Positions 31,982-41,965 of a stretch of DNA of 64,000 bases are shown piece by piece. The translations under genes were made by a program, and so were the position numbers. The stretch's first letter is position 1. The number at the start of each line of letters is the position of its first letter. Source of the stretch: Haemophilus sputorum CCUG 13788 (lineage in GTDB: Bacteria; Pseudomonadota; Gammaproteobacteria; Enterobacterales; Pasteurellaceae); assembly GCF_000238795.1 (NCBI RefSeq), contig NZ_AFNK01000053.1:148662-212661 (forward strand), read 5' to 3'. Below the pieces are notes generated by a model. That model was not told the origin of the DNA. It made no database searches and worked only from the letters and a program-made list of their open reading frames with translations.

Positions 31982-33274
31982 ATGCAACAACTTCGCTATC
32001 CGGTGGATGCTAAACCACCGTTCGGATTAACCCTTCTTTTAGCCCTCCAACATCTTCTTGCTGCGCTTGGCGGCATTATCGCAGTACCATTAGTGATTGG
32101 TAACGTATTAAAGCTCCCGACCCCAGATACGATTGTATTAGTCAATGCTGCTTTATTAGTTTCTGGTGTGGTAACCATTATTCAATGTCGAGGAATTGGC
32201 CCGATTGGCCTTCGCTTACCAAGTGTAATGGGCACAAGTTTTACCTTTGTGGCTGCAGCGCTTGCTATTGGATTTAGTGAACACGGTGTTGCAGGTATTT
32301 TAGGGGCATCGTTGGTTGGTTCATTCGTAATGATTATCGGCAGTTTCTTTATGCCGTATGTACGCAAACTTTTCCCACCTGTGGTTACAGGCGTCGTGGT
32401 TATGATGATTGGTTTAAGTTTGATTCCAGTTGCGGTCGACTGGTTTGCGGGTGGGCAAAAAGGTGATCCTCATTATGCTGATCCAGCAAACTTAGCGATG
32501 GCAACTTTTGTGTTAGTGCTTGTGGTTATTTTAGTACAATGGGGGAAAGGTATTTTTTCTGCAGCCGCAATAGTGATTGGGATGATGATTGGTTATCTCG
32601 TGTCATTGGCGTTAGGCTTGATTGATTTCAGCGCGGTTAAAAGTGCAGATGCGGTAGCGATTCCACAACCGCTTCACTTTGGTTTGGCATTCCCGATTTC
32701 GGGGATTATTGGAATGTCTATTGCTTATTTGGTTACCATCGTTGAATCTAGCGGCAACTTTTTAGCGTTAGGTAATGCAACACAAACTGAAATTACCGGT
32801 AAGCACTTACGTGGTGGGGTACTTTGTGATGGTTTAGGTTCTGCATTTGCTGCAATTATGTCTACTACACCATTCTCATCATTTGCACAAAATATTGGCG
32901 TGATTTCTTTAACGGGTGTAGCAAGTCGTCATGTGGTTACTGTTATGGGAATATTATTAGTTTTCGCAGGTATCTTCCCATGGTTTGGTGCGTTAATTGT
33001 ATCTATTCCAAGCCCTGTGCTAGGTGGTGCGGGGCTAATGATGTTTGCAATGATTATTGCAGCCGGTATTCAAATGTTAGACAAAGTTGAGCGTTCTAAA
33101 CGTAACGGTTTAATTATTGCAATTTCCATTGGCTGTGGTTTAGCTGTGACTACGCGCCCAGAATTATTAGACAAATTACCAAGTTTCTTTAAAGAAGTTT
33201 TTGGCTCAGGGATTACGGTTGGTTCGATTTTGGCATTAGTGCTGAACTTAATTTTGCCAGAAGATAAAGCATAA
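31982..33274 (+). CDS. NCS2 family nucleobase permease, purine type likely
   Basis: A 430-residue NCS2/NAT transporter with about 14 membrane segments. The substrate-binding motif segments are IVESSGNFLALGNAT, GGVLCDGLGSAFAAIMSTTPFSSFAQNIGV and LTGVASRHV. These sequences look closer to the xanthine/uric-acid branch (XanQ, UacT) than to UraA. The near-perfect PurR box in front also favours a purine base. Annotation pipelines may call it uracil permease; I consider that less likely. It is a single-gene unit closed by two hairpins. Confidence 0.85.
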   Translation: MQQLRYPVDAKPPFGLTLLLALQHLLAALGGIIAVPLVIGNVLKLPTPDTIVLVNAALLVSGVVTIIQCRGIGPIGLRLPSVMGTSFTFVAAALAIGFSEHGVAGILGASLVGSFVMIIGSFFMPYVRKLFPPVVTGVVVMMIGLSLIPVAVDWFAGGQKGDPHYADPANLAMATFVLVLVVILVQWGKGIFSAAAIVIGMMIGYLVSLALGLIDFSAVKSADAVAIPQPLHFGLAFPISGIIGMSIAYLVTIVESSGNFLALGNATQTEITGKHLRGGVLCDGLGSAFAAIMSTTPFSSFAQNIGVISLTGVASRHVVTVMGILLVFAGIFPWFGALIVSIPSPVLGGAGLMMFAMIIAAGIQMLDKVERSKRNGLIIAISIGCGLAVTTRPELLDKLPSFFKEVFGSGITVGSILALVLNLILPEDKA

Positions 33275-33286
33275 TTATTGATTGAT

Positions 33287-33324
33287 GTAATCGGAAAAAG
33301 TCACTTGAAATCTTTTTCGGTTAC
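33287..33324 (+). other. Hairpin after the NCS2 permease gene
   Basis: GTAATCGGAAAAAG pairs with CTTTTTCGGTTAC (one bulge). No T-run follows, so it may be a 3' stabilising structure ahead of the true terminator. Confidence 0.55.
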
Positions 33325-33343
33325 CCTTATCTTACACGCAACC

Positions 33344-33376
33344 AAACGCCACAGGCATTTTGCGGTGGCGTTTTCT
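33344..33376 (+). terminator. Intrinsic terminator before trxA
   Basis: AAACGCCAC pairs with GTGGCGTTT, with a T-run. It ends the NCS2 permease transcript 33 bp before trxA. Confidence 0.88.
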
Positions 33377-33408
33377 TATTCATTAAATTTTCAATTAAGG
33401 ATGTATCT

Positions 33409-33726
33409 ATGACTTTACAAGTAACTGACGCCACATTTGAGCAAGAAGTATTACAATCAGATGTCCCAGTGTTATTAGATTTTTGGGCACCGTGGTGTGG
33501 TCCATGCCGTATGGTGGCACCAATCTTAGATGAGTTATCAGAAGAGTTTGCTGGCCGTGCAAAAATTGCAAAAGTAAACGTAGATGAAAACCAACAAATT
33601 CCAGCGCAATTCGGTATTCGTTCTATTCCAACATTAATTTTATTTAAAAATGGTCAAGTAGTGGCGACTCAAGTAGGTGCATTACCAAAATCACAATTAG
33701 CAGCATTTGTTGAACAAGCGCTATAA
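33409..33726 (+). CDS. trxA: Thioredoxin 1
   Basis: A 105-residue thioredoxin (E. coli 109). The active site WCGPC follows [10 protein letters not shown] (cysteines at about 31 and 34), and the cis-proline is in RSIPTLILF. It is cytosolic, with no signal peptide. AAGG precedes the start. It reduces ribonucleotide reductase, methionine sulfoxide reductases and others. It lies between two terminators as its own unit; its promoter must lie within the short stretch after 33376 or inside the preceding terminator region. Confidence 0.97.
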   Translation: MTLQVTDATFEQEVLQSDVPVLLDFWAPWCGPCRMVAPILDELSEEFAGRAKIAKVNVDENQQIPAQFGIRSIPTLILFKNGQVVATQVGALPKSQLAAFVEQAL

Positions 33727-33742
33727 TTAAAATTCTTTTTAC

Positions 33743-33766
33743 AGGCGAGGCATCCTCGCCTTTTTA
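33743..33766 (+). terminator. Intrinsic terminator after trxA
   Basis: AGGCGAGG-CAT-CCTCGCCT followed by TTTTATTT. Confidence 0.93.
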
Positions 33767-33888
33767 TTTGCAAAAAAATTGTTAAAAATGACCGCTTTTA
33801 TTCGGTAAAGCCTAGCAAAATCAAGCGCAAATAGGTACAATCTTTGTTCATGCCTGTTTTGGGCCTGAAATGTTTTTGGGAGCAATTT

Positions 33889-35082
33889 ATGTCGTTTCAT
33901 TTATCAGACAATCAAGATCCTTGGGGAAGACCAGGACAAAAGAGGTCTGAACAACAAGGACAAGGTTCGGCACAAGAGCCAAAGCAAAAGAATGATCAAC
34001 AACCACCTGATTTAGAAGAAGCATTTTCTAGCTTATTAAAAAAAATGGGTGGTAGTAATAACAATGGAAATAATCCGTCTTCGTTTACATTCGGCAAATT
34101 TTTACCTGCTATTTTAGGTATCGCTGCTGTGGTTTGGGGTGTTTCGGGTTTTTATACCGTGCAAGAAGCGGAACGTGGTGTGGTTTCACGTTTTGGTAAA
34201 TTACATGAAGTTGTTATGCCGGGTTTAAACTGGAAACCTACATTTATTGACAGTGTGAGTTCAGTCAATGTGCAATTAGTCACGCCATTAAGCACCAAAG
34301 GGGCAATGTTGACCCAAGATGAAAATATGGTGCAGGTTGAAATGACTGTGCAATATCGTGTTGAAGATCCAGCTAAATATCTATTTAAGGTAGATAATCC
34401 TGAAGATAGCTTAAGACAAGCAATTGATAGTGCGTTACGTTATGTGGTTGGCCATATGAAAATGGACGATATTTTAACCACTGGGCGAACAACGGTCAGT
34501 GAAAAAACGCGTGAAGAGCTTAATAAAATTATCAATGCTTACGATATGGGCTTAGCCGTAATCGCAGTAAACTTAGATGATGCGCGCGCACCAGAAGAAG
34601 TGAAAGCTGCTTTTGATGATGCGATTAAAGCGCAAGAAGATGAACAACGCTTAATTCGTGAAGCTGAGGCTTATGCTCGTGGAAAAGAACCGCTAGCACG
34701 CGGTCAAGCACAACGCATTATTGAACAAGCAACGGCTTATAAAGAAAAAGTCGTATTAGAAGCGAAAGGGGAAGCCGCTCGCTTAGCGAAATTATTGCCT
34801 GAATACAAGGCTTCACCAGAGTTGATGCGTGAGCGTTTGTATTTACAAACAATGGAAAAAGTGATGGCAAATACACCAAAAGTTGTGATGGAAGGCTCAT
34901 CACAATTAAACGTATTACCATTAGATAAGATGCTAAATAAAAATAGTGTGCAAGAGGTGAAAAAAGAACCTGTACAACCACCTTCAAATGTGGAGAACAC
35001 TGCACCTACGCCAGTTGTCGTTGAAAAAAGCGTACAGCCAGTAGCCCAAACTGTTGAAAGTGTTCGCAAGGGGAGATTTTAA
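33889..35082 (+). CDS. hflK: FtsH protease regulator HflK
   Basis: A 397-residue membrane-anchored SPFH protein. The N-terminal 60 residues are cytoplasmic, polar and Gln-rich (DNQDPWGRPGQKRSEQQ), followed by one membrane segment (FLPAILGIAAVVWGVSGFY), the SPFH/band 7 domain, then a helical region. With HflC it forms the large periplasmic cage around FtsH. An in-frame ATG at 33844 exists, but MSFHLSDNQDPWG with GGGAG upstream fits the family. Its stop overlaps the hflC ATG by one base. Confidence 0.95.
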   Translation: MSFHLSDNQDPWGRPGQKRSEQQGQGSAQEPKQKNDQQPPDLEEAFSSLLKKMGGSNNNGNNPSSFTFGKFLPAILGIAAVVWGVSGFYTVQEAERGVVSRFGKLHEVVMPGLNWKPTFIDSVSSVNVQLVTPLSTKGAMLTQDENMVQVEMTVQYRVEDPAKYLFKVDNPEDSLRQAIDSALRYVVGHMKMDDILTTGRTTVSEKTREELNKIINAYDMGLAVIAVNLDDARAPEEVKAAFDDAIKAQEDEQRLIREAEAYARGKEPLARGQAQRIIEQATAYKEKVVLEAKGEAARLAKLLPEYKASPELMRERLYLQTMEKVMANTPKVVMEGSSQLNVLPLDKMLNKNSVQEVKKEPVQPPSNVENTAPTPVVVEKSVQPVAQTVESVRKGRF

Positions 35083-35969
35083 TGCGTAAATTATTATTAC
35101 CTGTGATAGCGATATGTGCTTTTGTACTGTTTCAATCTATTGTTATTGTGTCTGAAGGCGAACGTGGCATTATGCTACGCTTTAATAAAGTTCAGCGTGA
35201 TGCGGAGCAAAAAGTGGTTGTCTATGATCCGGGTCTTCATTTTAAAGTGCCGTTTATTGATAGCATGAAACGTTTAGATGCACGTATTAAGACACTTGAT
35301 CCGAAAGAAGCGCGTTTTATTACAGTTGAGAAAAAAGACTTACTCGTCAACTCTTATGTAAAATGGAAAATTAGCGATTTTGGACAATTTTATACTTCAA
35401 CGGGCGGGAATTACCAAAAGGCGGAAGATTTATTACGCAGTAAAGTGAATGATCGTCTTCGTTCAGAGATCGGTTCCCGAACTATTAAAGATATTGTTTC
35501 AGGCTCACGCGGTGAAGTGATGGCTGGTGCACAAAAAGCTTTAAACAGTGGTGAAAGCGGTGCTGAAAAATTAGGTATTGAAGTGGTAGATGTTCGCGTT
35601 AAGCAAATTAACCTGCCAAATGAAGTGTCTTCTTCTATTTACCAACGGATGCGTGCAGAGCGTGATGCGGTCGCACGTGAACACCGTTCGCAAGGGGAAG
35701 AAAAAGCAGAGTTTATTCGTGCTGAAGTAGATAAGAAAGTAACTTTAATTGAAGCGAATGCGAAGAAAACAGCTGAAGAACTTCAAGGTGCTGGTGATGC
35801 TGAAGCGGCGAGAATCTATACCAATGTTTTGGGTAGTGAAGCTGAATTCTATGCGTTTATGCGTAGCTTAAAAGCTTATGAAGCAAGCTTTACTGAAAGT
35901 CAATCAAATATGTTGATTGTGAAACCTGACAGCGATTTCTTACGTTTTATGAAATCACCAACAAAATAG
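35082..35969 (+). CDS. hflC: FtsH protease regulator HflC
   Basis: A 295-residue SPFH protein (E. coli 334) with an N-terminal signal anchor (LLLPVIAICAFVLFQSIVIV), then the band 7 domain starting SEGERGIMLRF. The ATG shares a base with the hflK stop (TAATG). It is partner of HflK in controlling FtsH. It is somewhat shorter than the enterobacterial protein in the C-terminal region. purA follows after a terminator, as in E. coli where hflK-hflC and purA are neighbours. Confidence 0.95.
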   Translation: MRKLLLPVIAICAFVLFQSIVIVSEGERGIMLRFNKVQRDAEQKVVVYDPGLHFKVPFIDSMKRLDARIKTLDPKEARFITVEKKDLLVNSYVKWKISDFGQFYTSTGGNYQKAEDLLRSKVNDRLRSEIGSRTIKDIVSGSRGEVMAGAQKALNSGESGAEKLGIEVVDVRVKQINLPNEVSSSIYQRMRAERDAVAREHRSQGEEKAEFIRAEVDKKVTLIEANAKKTAEELQGAGDAEAARIYTNVLGSEAEFYAFMRSLKAYEASFTESQSNMLIVKPDSDFLRFMKSPTK

Positions 35970-35977
35970 TTGTATCT

Positions 35978-36006
35978 AAAAGACCCTCATTTTAGGGTCT
36001 TTTTTA
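35978..36006 (+). terminator. Intrinsic terminator between hflC and purA
   Basis: AAAGACCCT-CATTTT-AGGGTCTTTTTT. It leaves only about 40 bp before purA. Confidence 0.9.
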
Positions 36007-36015
36007 CGTTTTTAA

Positions 36016-37344
<1,329 letters not shown>

Positions 37345-37370
37345 TTTACTCACGCGAAACTAAAACTAAG

Positions 37371-37396
37371 CACGGAGAGCCTTTCTCCGTGTTTTT
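37371..37396 (+). terminator. Intrinsic terminator after purA
   Basis: CACGGAGA-GCCTT-TCTCCGTG followed by TTTTTATTTT. Confidence 0.93.
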
Positions 37397-37457
37397 ATTT
37401 TAGATTTGGTAAAATTCTTTTAAAATACGACCGCTTGTTACTAAATTAGAATCTCAT

Positions 37458-38909
37458 ATGAAATTTATTATTAAACTTTTCCCTGAAATCATGATTAAAA
37501 GCGATTCGGTACGTAAACGCTTTATCAAAATTTTAACTTCCAATATCCGTAATGTCTTGCTGCGTGAAACTGAAAATGTGGCGGTTATTCGTAATTGGGA
37601 TTTTATTGAAGTTCGCGCCAAAGTTGCAGAAGAAGCACCAATGGTGCTTGATTTGCTGCAACGTACTCCGGGCATTCACCATATTTTAGAAGTAGAAGAA
37701 TATCCATTTGAAACGATGCACGATATTTTTGAACAAACATTGGCTCAAGTTCGTCCACAACTTGAAGGTAAAACGTTCTGCGTTCGTGTGCGCCGTAAAG
37801 GAAAACATGAGTTCCGTTCATTAGATGTTGAACGTTATGTTGGTGGTGGACTGAATCAACATATTGAAAGTGCGCGTGTGAAATTGACCCAACCCGATGT
37901 AACAATTCGCATTGATATTGAGCACGATAAAATGTTACTGGTTAAAGCACGTCATGAAGGTTTGGGGGGATACCCAATTGGTACGCAAGAAGATGTATTA
38001 TCATTGATTTCTGGCGGATTTGATTCTGGCGTTTCAAGCTATATGTTGATTCGTCGTGGTTCACGTGTACATTATTGTTTCTTTAATTTAGGTGGTGCTG
38101 CGCATGAAATTGGTGTGAAACAAATGGCATACCATATTTGGAGCCGTTACAGTACTTCGCATAAAGTCCGCTTTGTCGCAATCAATTTCGAGAATGTGGT
38201 TGGAGAGATTTTAGAAAAAGTCGATAACGGACAAATGGGGGTTGTACTAAAACGTATGATGGTTCGTGCAGCAAGTAAAGTGGCACAGCGTTTTGATATT
38301 CAGGCGATTGTGACGGGTGAAGCATTAGGTCAAGTTTCTAGCCAAACTTTAACTAACTTACGTTTAATTGATAAAGCAGCCGATGCGCTTGTACTTCGTC
38401 CGTTAATTACCCATGATAAAGAGCAAATTATTGCAATGGCGAAAACGATTGGTACGGATGATATTGCAAAATCTATGCCAGAGTTTTGTGGGGTAATTTC
38501 TAAAAATCCAACTGTGAAGGCGATTGAAAGCCGTATTCTTGAAGAAGAAGGGCATTTTAACTTTGATGTATTGGAAGAAGCGGTTCAACAAGCGAAATAT
38601 TTAGATATTCGTGAGATTGCTCAGCAAACAGAGCAAGAAGTTACATCCGTAGAAACTACTTCTGAATTAGGTGAAAATGATGTGATTTTAGATATTAGAA
38701 GTCCAGAAGAAACAGAAGAATCGCCATTCACTTTAGAAGGTGTCACTGTTAAAGTATTGCCATTTTATAAGTTATCCAGCCAGTTTGGCAGTTTAGATCA
38801 ATCTAAACAATATTTGCTTTATTGCCAGCGTGGCGTAATGAGTAAATTACAAGCACTCTATCTCAAGGAAAATGGCTTTAGCAATGTAAAAGTGTTTCGA
38901 ATGAAATAG
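37458..38909 (+). CDS. thiI: tRNA 4-thiouridine and thiazole sulfurtransferase ThiI
   Basis: A 483-residue enzyme (E. coli 482) that puts 4-thiouridine at tRNA position 8 and supplies sulfur to thiazole synthesis. It has a ferredoxin-like and THUMP region (about 1-165), a PP-loop SGGFDS (185-190) for adenylation, CGVISKNPT with the resolving cysteine, and a C-terminal rhodanese domain with the persulfide cysteine C456 in YCQRG. The rhodanese domain means it can serve both roles. It is a single-gene unit. Thiamine-related thiB lies 16 kb away. Confidence 0.96.
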   Translation: MKFIIKLFPEIMIKSDSVRKRFIKILTSNIRNVLLRETENVAVIRNWDFIEVRAKVAEEAPMVLDLLQRTPGIHHILEVEEYPFETMHDIFEQTLAQVRPQLEGKTFCVRVRRKGKHEFRSLDVERYVGGGLNQHIESARVKLTQPDVTIRIDIEHDKMLLVKARHEGLGGYPIGTQEDVLSLISGGFDSGVSSYMLIRRGSRVHYCFFNLGGAAHEIGVKQMAYHIWSRYSTSHKVRFVAINFENVVGEILEKVDNGQMGVVLKRMMVRAASKVAQRFDIQAIVTGEALGQVSSQTLTNLRLIDKAADALVLRPLITHDKEQIIAMAKTIGTDDIAKSMPEFCGVISKNPTVKAIESRILEEEGHFNFDVLEEAVQQAKYLDIREIAQQTEQEVTSVETTSELGENDVILDIRSPEETEESPFTLEGVTVKVLPFYKLSSQFGSLDQSKQYLLYCQRGVMSKLQALYLKENGFSNVKVFRMK

Positions 38910-38923
38910 AAAGGTAAATAAAG

Positions 38924-38970
38924 AAATCTGCATTAAAAGGTTTATTAACTGATTAGATGCAGATTTTTAT
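38924..38970 (+). terminator. Intrinsic terminator after thiI
   Basis: AAATCTGCAT pairs with ATGCAGATTT across a 22-nt loop, with a T-rich tail. Confidence 0.8.
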
Positions 38971-39040
38971 TTTAGAAGCTAAGAACATTATAAAAGAACG
39001 CACCAAAATAGAGGCGTAAATAGACTATAGTTTCTTAAAT

Positions 39041-39069
39041 TTGATTAAATAACAATTTTTTGTTAGAAT
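39041..39069 (+). promoter_or_regulatory. Promoter of the BCCT transporter gene
   Basis: TTGATT, a 17-bp spacer and TAGAAT. It implies a leader of about 160 nt. The leader includes GGAAAC/GTTTCC arms (about 39081-39114) and the palindrome at 39148. The 328-bp region 38910-39237 otherwise holds only the thiI terminator. Confidence 0.6.
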
Positions 39070-39147
39070 TCATTCTCTTTTGGAAACAATCCTTTCAATT
39101 TCTACTGAGCGTTTCCTTCAAAATCGCACTTCTCTGTGCTGTCAATA

Positions 39148-39163
39148 GCATGCGATCGCATGC
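39148..39163. promoter_or_regulatory. 16-bp perfect palindrome in the BCCT leader
   Basis: GCATGCGATCGCATGC is fully self-complementary. It lies 75 bp before the TTG start and about 75 bp after the promoter. Function unknown: operator or RNA hairpin. Confidence 0.6.
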
Positions 39164-39237
39164 GTTATTTACATCTTGCATTATCTTAATAAAAACATAT
39201 TTTTTACTTTCAACTTAATTTAAATAAGGGGAACAGT

Positions 39238-41265
39238 TTGTCTTTATCTCAATTTATGGAAAAGCGAACGTCATTTAATCCATTTGTGATTTTTATGACA
39301 CTTTTATTTGTAAGCTCATTAGTGGGGGTCACGTTATTGCTGCCTGAACAAACCCAAACATTTTTAAATGTAGCGAAGAACGCTATTTTTTCACATTTTA
39401 GTTGGTTTTATATTTTAGCCTTTTCAATTGTTCTGTGCTTTTTAGTCATTTTATCAGTGAGCAATTTAGGTAATATCAAATTAGGGCAGGACGAGGATAT
39501 GCCTGAATTTAGTTTTATCTCATGGCTTGCCATGTTATTTGCTGCGGGAATGGGTGTCGGCTTGATGTTTTTTGGTGTGGCAGAACCTTTAAGTCATTAT
39601 CCTTCAAGCATAACCACAGGCGGAGCAGAGCATAAACAGCAGGAAGCCTTATTGCATACCGTCTTTCACTGGGGCATGCATGCGTGGGCGGTTTATGGCA
39701 CCATTGCGCTTGCGTTAGCTTATTTTGGTTTTCGCTATAAATTACCTTTAGCACTACGTTCTTGTTTTTATCCACTCTTAAAAGAGCGAATTAACGGCAA
39801 GTTAGGTGATGCTATCGACATTATGGCGCTACTTTCAACTTTATTTGGGATTATTACTACATTAGGTTATGGCGCCGCCCAACTTGGTGCAGGTTTAGTC
39901 CAATTAGGCTGGATTAGTGAAAATAATTTTGGGTTACAAATTGCCATTATTGTTGTTGTCATGGGGCTAGCTATTTTTTCTGCTATTTCTGGTGTGGGAA
40001 AAGGCGTCAAAATACTGAGCGAACTCAATTTAGGGTTAGCCTTTACTTTGTTACTCTTTGTGTTAGTAACTGGCCCAACACTCTATTTGCTGTCGGCATT
40101 TAGCGATAATATTGGTAACTATTTAAGCAATATTTTGCAATTAAGTTTTAAAACTTATGCTTATGAGCAAGAAAATACAGATTGGTTTAGTGGTTGGACA
40201 ATTTTATATTGGGCATGGTGGTGTTCATGGGCGCCATTTGTGGGGCTATTTATTGCTCGAATTTCCAAAGGGCGCACAATTCGTGAGTTTATCTTTGGTG
40301 TATTAGTGATTCCAACACTTTTTGGCATTTTATGGTTTACAGTATTTGGTAACACAGCAATCTGGCTAGAAGATCACGTTGCTAACGGCGAGTTAGGCAA
40401 AATGGTTTCATCACCAGAAATTTTGCTCTTTAAATTTTTAGACTATTTACCGTTACCCGCAATAACGGGCATCGTAAGTTTAGTGATTATTGCATTATTC
40501 TTTATTACTTCAGCCGACTCGGGAATTTATGTATTAAACAATATTGCTTCTCGAGATAAAAGTTTGGCAGCACCTCGTTGGCAAGCCATGATGTGGGGCG
40601 GAATAATGTCTTTGGTTGCGATTGTGTTAATGAATGTTGGTGGACTGGCAAATTTACAGTCAATGACACTAATTGTGGCATTACCCTTTGCGATGTTAAT
40701 GCTGGTAATGTGTTTTAGTTTGTGGAAAGGTTTAAATGCTGATAAACAATACTTTGCCACTAAAGTAACGCCAAGTACGGTATTTTGGACGGGAAATAAA
40801 TGGCGAGAGCATCTTGAACAAATGATGAATCAAACCCAAGAGCGAGATATTCTTCGTTTCTTAAAACATAAAGCGCTTCCTGCAATGCGAGAGCTTCGTC
40901 AAGAATTGATTGGTAAGTATGGTTTTGTTGTGCATATCAATACGTTGTTTGAACAAGAAGAACCCGCAGTGGAATTCATCATTCAAAAAGAATCGTTACG
41001 AGATTTTATGTATGGGATTAAATCGGTTGGCAGAGAAGTTTCAGAACAGTTGATTAACGATGAAAACTTGCCTCATATTCAGCATAGTACAACCTATGAG
41101 CCTTATACTTACTTCTTTGATGGGCGAGTGGGATATGATGTGCAGTATATGAATAAAGAAGAACTGATTGCGGATATTCTTAAACAATATGAACGCTATC
41201 TCAGCTTATTAGAAAGCGTTGGGCAGGAATTGATGGCTCACGAACAGACTGAATTAGCCGAGTAG
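39238..41265 (+). CDS. BCCT family choline/betaine transporter, BetT-like
   Basis: A 675-residue transporter with 12 membrane segments and a cytoplasmic C-terminal tail of about 170 residues, the size of E. coli BetT (677). The BCCT signature WAWWCSWAPFVGLFIARISKGR (in part) is in the eighth segment. The long tail is what sets high-affinity BetT proteins apart from short BCCT members. Choline is the likely substrate; in Haemophilus choline decorates lipooligosaccharide, but this is inference here. The start is TTG with AAGGGG 7 nt upstream; an ATG six codons on lacks a ribosome site. Confidence 0.88.
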   Translation: MSLSQFMEKRTSFNPFVIFMTLLFVSSLVGVTLLLPEQTQTFLNVAKNAIFSHFSWFYILAFSIVLCFLVILSVSNLGNIKLGQDEDMPEFSFISWLAMLFAAGMGVGLMFFGVAEPLSHYPSSITTGGAEHKQQEALLHTVFHWGMHAWAVYGTIALALAYFGFRYKLPLALRSCFYPLLKERINGKLGDAIDIMALLSTLFGIITTLGYGAAQLGAGLVQLGWISENNFGLQIAIIVVVMGLAIFSAISGVGKGVKILSELNLGLAFTLLLFVLVTGPTLYLLSAFSDNIGNYLSNILQLSFKTYAYEQENTDWFSGWTILYWAWWCSWAPFVGLFIARISKGRTIREFIFGVLVIPTLFGILWFTVFGNTAIWLEDHVANGELGKMVSSPEILLFKFLDYLPLPAITGIVSLVIIALFFITSADSGIYVLNNIASRDKSLAAPRWQAMMWGGIMSLVAIVLMNVGGLANLQSMTLIVALPFAMLMLVMCFSLWKGLNADKQYFATKVTPSTVFWTGNKWREHLEQMMNQTQERDILRFLKHKALPAMRELRQELIGKYGFVVHINTLFEQEEPAVEFIIQKESLRDFMYGIKSVGREVSEQLINDENLPHIQHSTTYEPYTYFFDGRVGYDVQYMNKEELIADILKQYERYLSLLESVGQELMAHEQTELAE

Positions 41266-41271
41266 CATAAA

Positions 41272-41329
41272 ACAAGCGGTCGGTTTTTCCTTATTTTTTG
41301 CAAAATTTGGGAGAAATACGACCGCTTGT
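41272..41329. terminator. Uptake-signal dyad between convergent genes
   Basis: ACAAGCGGTCG (41272-41282) and CGACCGCTTGT (41319-41329) are exact inverse copies, with TTTTGCAAAA between. They close the BCCT gene and the converging MORN-like gene. Confidence 0.8.
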
Positions 41330-41335
41330 ATTACA

Positions 41336-41860
41336 TTATTCTGTTTGTTCTTTGACTTTTTTGCCGTTATTCCATTCGATTACGCGGTAGGGGGTCGCAA
41401 CACCGTTGTCATTCCGGAAAAACACTTCTTTGCCGTGTTTTACTTTACCGTTCATTTCTTGCATGTGTACTTCTAGGTCATTTTTATATTGCCAAATGAC
41501 AACTAGCTTACCACTTTCATCGTATTCGTGGGAAAAACCATCCGCTAAATTATTTTTATAGTCAATAGCCGCTTTTACTTTGCCATTTTCCCAGTAGTGC
41601 ATAATTTTGCCGTGTATTTCACCTTGATCATTATAGCGCATGGTGCTTTTTAGTTTGCCGCTCGGATAGTAAATCGGTGATTCACCAATAACTCTGCCAT
41701 TTGGGCCAATAGTGAATATATTTTTAACCACATTTGAACCGTCATGATAAACGACACAACGTTGGTTGCCATGGTTATCAAATGTGCAGTCGCCTGTTGG
41801 ATCAAAAGCATAAACATTTCCAGCAATCGTTGCTAATGAAATTAACCACCATTTTTTCAT
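41336..41860 (-). CDS. Exported protein with MORN-like (YwqK-type) repeats
   Basis: A 174-residue protein with a signal peptide (MKKWWLISLATIAGNVYA). It then has about four repeats of the form (G)-x-hydrophobic-x-x-Tyr-x-(D/N)-G-x-hydrophobic: GRVIGESPIYYPSGKLKS, GEIHGKIMHYWENGKVKA, LADGFSHEYDESGKLVV and a terminal one. This is the MORN_2/YwqK pattern, beta-hairpin repeats of unknown ligand. Databases often label such proteins antitoxins after B. subtilis YwqK; with a signal peptide and no partner gene, that label is not supported. Confidence 0.75.
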   Translation of the reverse strand: MKKWWLISLATIAGNVYAFDPTGDCTFDNHGNQRCVVYHDGSNVVKNIFTIGPNGRVIGESPIYYPSGKLKSTMRYNDQGEIHGKIMHYWENGKVKAAIDYKNNLADGFSHEYDESGKLVVIWQYKNDLEVHMQEMNGKVKHGKEVFFRNDNGVATPYRVIEWNNGKKVKEQTE

Positions 41861-41965
41861 AAATTTTTCCTTTTAAAGAGAGAAATGAATTCACTCAATT
41901 TTAGCATAGTTTTCTAAAAGTTGAGTGAATTTCTATAGTATATTGAGGTAACTTTTTATCGTTAT

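Noticed and set aside
41336..41860. Antitoxin label for the YwqK-like protein
   Set aside because: It carries a signal peptide and has no adjacent toxin gene; the label would come from loose homology.
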